Assembly: GCA_024278725.1 (NCBI GenBank)
Contig: JAJRSQ010000198.1
Location: forward strand, 1 to 15,654
DNA: 15,654 nucleotides
Direction of reading: 5' to 3'
From: Chloroflexota bacterium
Lineage (GTDB): Bacteria; Chloroflexota; Anaerolineae; 4572-78
Shown: one piece after another, positions 13,980 through 15,654 of the stretch
Numbering within the stretch: the first letter of the stretch is position 1
How the letters are laid out: each line of letters begins with the position of its first letter
Translations under genes and position numbers: made by a program
Notes under the pieces: model-generated
Told to the model about the DNA's origin: nothing
The model's database searches: none
The model's input: only the letters and a program-made list of their open reading frames with translations

Positions 13980-14573
13980 TCAATGGACTTCGACTTCCTC
14001 ATGGATTTCTTCCAACCCATAGTCTTCCAGCTTCCCCCCTCGCATAATGATGTAACTTTTGATGACTTCCGCCACGAATTGCAAGGTAAGAACAACAAAT
14101 GAAACGATAATCATCGACTTGATAGGCGCACGCGGCAAGCCGCTTGGGTCGGGAGACATTTCCCAAGCTCCCCATGAACCGTTCGGCAACCGTCCCCATG
14201 AATACAACACCGGGTTGATGGTGACAAAAATCCCTACAACACTGAATGGAATCATGAACAACAGGTTTCCCCAAAAATTAATGGTTCCCTGTAATTTTTT
14301 TGAGAACCGTTCATAAAAAAAATCGACCCGTACATTGACATCGTGTTTTAAAATATACGCAAATCCCAAAAAGAAAACCAGCGAATACAAGTACCATTGC
14401 AACTCGATAAACACATTGGTGGACAAAGCTACGCCGATGGCTTTCCCCACATAACGCGCTAACACATTGTAAAAACCGATAGCAACCGTTAAAACGACGA
14501 GATACATAGCAATTTGTCCAAATACCTCAGAAACAGAATCTATAAAGCGCACAAATTTGATGACGATTCTCAT
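13980..14573 (-). CDS. dctQ: TRAP transporter small permease subunit
   Basis: A 197-aa membrane protein with four predicted helices (about 19-37, 60-76, 101-119, 152-172), the normal plan for DctQ, which pairs with DctM and helps dock the binding protein. The family core ELQWYLYSLVFFLGFAYILK (57-76) is followed by HDVNVRVDFFYERFS (77-91). A periplasmic loop SPDPSGLPRAPIK (140-152) is, as I recall, typical of TakQ-type subunits, which agrees with the TakP-like binding protein. The tail is acidic (LEEIHEEVEVH). The start MRIVIKF is chosen because GAGGGAG (14581-14587) lies 7 nt upstream; a frame extending 31 codons further crosses the promoter and is not used. Transcription probably starts from the promoter at 14623-14651. 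Confidence 0.93.
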   Translation of the reverse strand: MRIVIKFVRFIDSVSEVFGQIAMYLVVLTVAIGFYNVLARYVGKAIGVALSTNVFIELQWYLYSLVFFLGFAYILKHDVNVRVDFFYERFSKKLQGTINFWGNLLFMIPFSVVGIFVTINPVLYSWGRLPNGSWGAWEMSPDPSGLPRAPIKSMIIVSFVVLTLQFVAEVIKSYIIMRGGKLEDYGLEEIHEEVEVH

Positions 14574-14622
14574 ATAGGCACTCCCTCGCTGAAGATATGT
14601 TTTCCCTTGCTGGGATGCCTGT

Positions 14623-14651
14623 ATGATAGCATTACTTTCCAATATAATCAA
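14623..14651 (-). promoter_or_regulatory. Promoter of dctQM
   Basis: Minus strand: TTGATT (14646-14651), 17-nt spacer, TATCAT (14623-14628) preceded by TGC (extended -10 TGCTATCAT, identical to that of the tRNA-Gly promoter). About 50 nt upstream of the dctQ start. Confidence 0.72.
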
Positions 14652-14685
14652 AAATATGTTTTTCACTCTTCAGCATCAATTTGGC

Positions 14686-14714
14686 TTGTTCAAATTCGCC
14701 ATTAGTGCTATGAT
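14686..14714 (+). promoter_or_regulatory. Promoter of eutA
   Basis: TTGTTC (14686-14691), 17-nt spacer, TATGAT (14709-14714) preceded by TGC (extended -10). About 45 nt upstream of the eutA ATG, divergent from the dctQM promoter with 34 nt between the two -35 boxes. The -35 is poor. Confidence 0.55.
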
Positions 14715-14758
14715 GAACGTGCAATTTACTGTGATAACCACTCAGGAGTCACACCGCA

Positions 14759-15654
14759 ATGGCGCAAGATACCCGCCGCATCCTCAGCGTCGGCATTGAT
14801 GTCGGCACATCCACCACCCAGATAATTTTCTCGAACCTGACCCTTTCGACGGGTGTGGCAGGCGGCGCACATCCGTTGAGCCGAGCGTCCGCGCCCGCTG
14901 CGCCCGCCGTTGCCATTGCCGAAAAATCCATCGCCTACCGCAGCGAGATTCACCCCACGCCCCTTTTGGGCGCGGATGAAGTGGATGCGACGGCGCTGGA
15001 AGAAATTCTGCGGCAGGAATATCGCCGCGCGGGCATTGCCCCCGAAACGGTGGAAACGGGCGCGGTCATCATCACCGGCGAAACGGCGAAAAAGAAAAAC
15101 GCCGACACCATTCTGGATGCTGTCTCGGCGCTGGCGGGCGATTTTGTGGTGACGGTTGCCGGTCCGCATCTGGAGTCGATGATTTCCGGGCGCGGCTCGG
15201 GCGCGGCGACATATTCCGTGGAACATTTTTGCACCGTGACCAACATTGACATCGGCGGCGGTTCGGCGAACAGCGCGGTCTTCCGGCAAGGGGAACTGCT
15301 CGCTTCGGCGGCGATGAATTACGGCGGCAGAATTTTACAGCTCGACCCCGCCACCGGGCACATCACCCACATTGCCGAACCGGCGCAACATATTTTGAAC
15401 GCGATTCAATCGCCCATAAAAATTGGCGACACCCCCACGCTGGCGCAGTTACGCCGTTTCACCGACCGAATGGCGGCGTTGACGGTACATCTGCTGGCGG
15501 GAACCACCGATGCGCCGGCTGAGGCGTTGATGCTCACCGCGCCCAGTCCGATACCCGCCACCGGCACGACCCTCTTTTTCTCCGGCGGCATCGGGCATTA
15601 TTTTTACCACCCCCGCCCCCTGAATTCCGTCGCCGAGGTCATCATCCACGGCGA
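14759..15654 (+). CDS. eutA: Ethanolamine ammonia-lyase reactivating factor EutA, 3' end missing
   Basis: Chaperone-like ATPase that swaps damaged cobalamin out of ethanolamine ammonia-lyase (EutBC). 298 codons are visible and the frame runs off the window; full-length relatives are about 460-480 aa. It has an actin/Hsp70-like ATPase layout: phosphate-1 loop SVGIDVGTSTTQ (10-21), YRSEIHPTPLL (60-70), the EutA hallmark AVIITGETAKKKNA (102-115), TVAGPHLESMISGRGSGA (132-149) and phosphate-2 loop NIDIGGGSANSAVF (162-175). Residues about 30-54 form an Ala/Pro-rich insertion-like stretch. The usual Asp-rich segment before GGR is MNYGGRIL here. AGGAG (14744-14748) is 10 nt before the ATG. It probably heads an operon in which eutB and eutC should follow. 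Neighbouring TRAP genes point the other way, so a functional link is unproven. Confidence 0.93.
   Translation, partial: MAQDTRRILSVGIDVGTSTTQIIFSNLTLSTGVAGGAHPLSRASAPAAPAVAIAEKSIAYRSEIHPTPLLGADEVDATALEEILRQEYRRAGIAPETVETGAVIITGETAKKKNADTILDAVSALAGDFVVTVAGPHLESMISGRGSGAATYSVEHFCTVTNIDIGGGSANSAVFRQGELLASAAMNYGGRILQLDPATGHITHIAEPAQHILNAIQSPIKIGDTPTLAQLRRFTDRMAALTVHLLAGTTDAPAEALMLTAPSPIPATGTTLFFSGGIGHYFYHPRPLNSVAEVIIHG

Noticed and set aside
14574..14666. 31-codon N-terminal extension of dctQ
   Set aside because: It crosses a good promoter and lacks a ribosome site; the internal ATG at 14571-14573 has GAGGGAG at 7 nt and starts right before the first family helix.
1..15654. Novel defence, phage or mobile gene system
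   Set aside because: Every protein gene falls in a recognisable metabolic, transport, regulatory or envelope family; no nuclease, toxin, recombinase or transposase is visible.

Overview
The window looks like ordinary chromosome from a member of the Chloroflexota, probably Anaerolineae or a related class. The support is indirect: a peptidase-MA-like protein with a Pro/Thr-rich linker and C-terminal anchor, a lipoprotein with similar linkers, a lipobox plus twin-arginine signal on a TRAP binding protein, and palindromic GTCATTGCGAGG-type dispersed repeats. No 16S rRNA or other phylogenetic marker gene is present, so this placement is an inference. The window holds 12 protein genes (one cut at each edge), one tRNA, and several clear promoters, terminators and repeats.

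Layout. 1-1275 (+): 3' part of an anchored zinc metalloprotease. 1281-1314: bidirectional terminator. 1387-4264 (-): acyl-CoA synthetase followed by acyl-CoA dehydrogenase, a two-gene fatty/organic acid activation and oxidation operon with its own promoter. 4422-4493 (-): tRNA-Gly(CCC) with promoter and terminator. 4540-5784 (-): 3-oxoacyl-ACP synthase II (fabF). 5830-5997 (-): a tiny YqaE/Pmp3-type membrane protein. 6090-8990 (-): a large fused FAD/Fe-S 2-hydroxyacid dehydrogenase, preceded at 15 nt by a lipoprotein of two similar modules (9006-10064). 10065-10373: gene-free stretch packed with palindromes. 10374-11024 (-): OmpR/PhoB-type regulator with a degenerate receiver. 11313-12473 (+): TRAP substrate-binding protein. 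12590-14573 (-): TRAP permeases DctM and DctQ, convergent with the binding protein. 14759-end (+): 5' part of eutA.

How the genes may work together. The TRAP binding protein resembles the TakP type, known to bind 2-oxo or 2-hydroxy acids, so the transporter may import such an acid. The FAD/Fe-S dehydrogenase belongs to a family that oxidises D-2-hydroxyacids such as lactate or 2-hydroxyglutarate, which would fit, although the two are in separate transcription units. The regulator is divergent from the binding-protein gene and is a plausible local regulator. The synthetase/dehydrogenase pair performs the first two steps of beta-oxidation-like catabolism. EutA implies that ethanolamine ammonia-lyase genes lie beyond the right edge. 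Several promoters share an extended -10 of the form TGCTAYNAT. I found no CRISPR array, transposase, phage gene or defence system, and nothing I would call a new multi-gene system.
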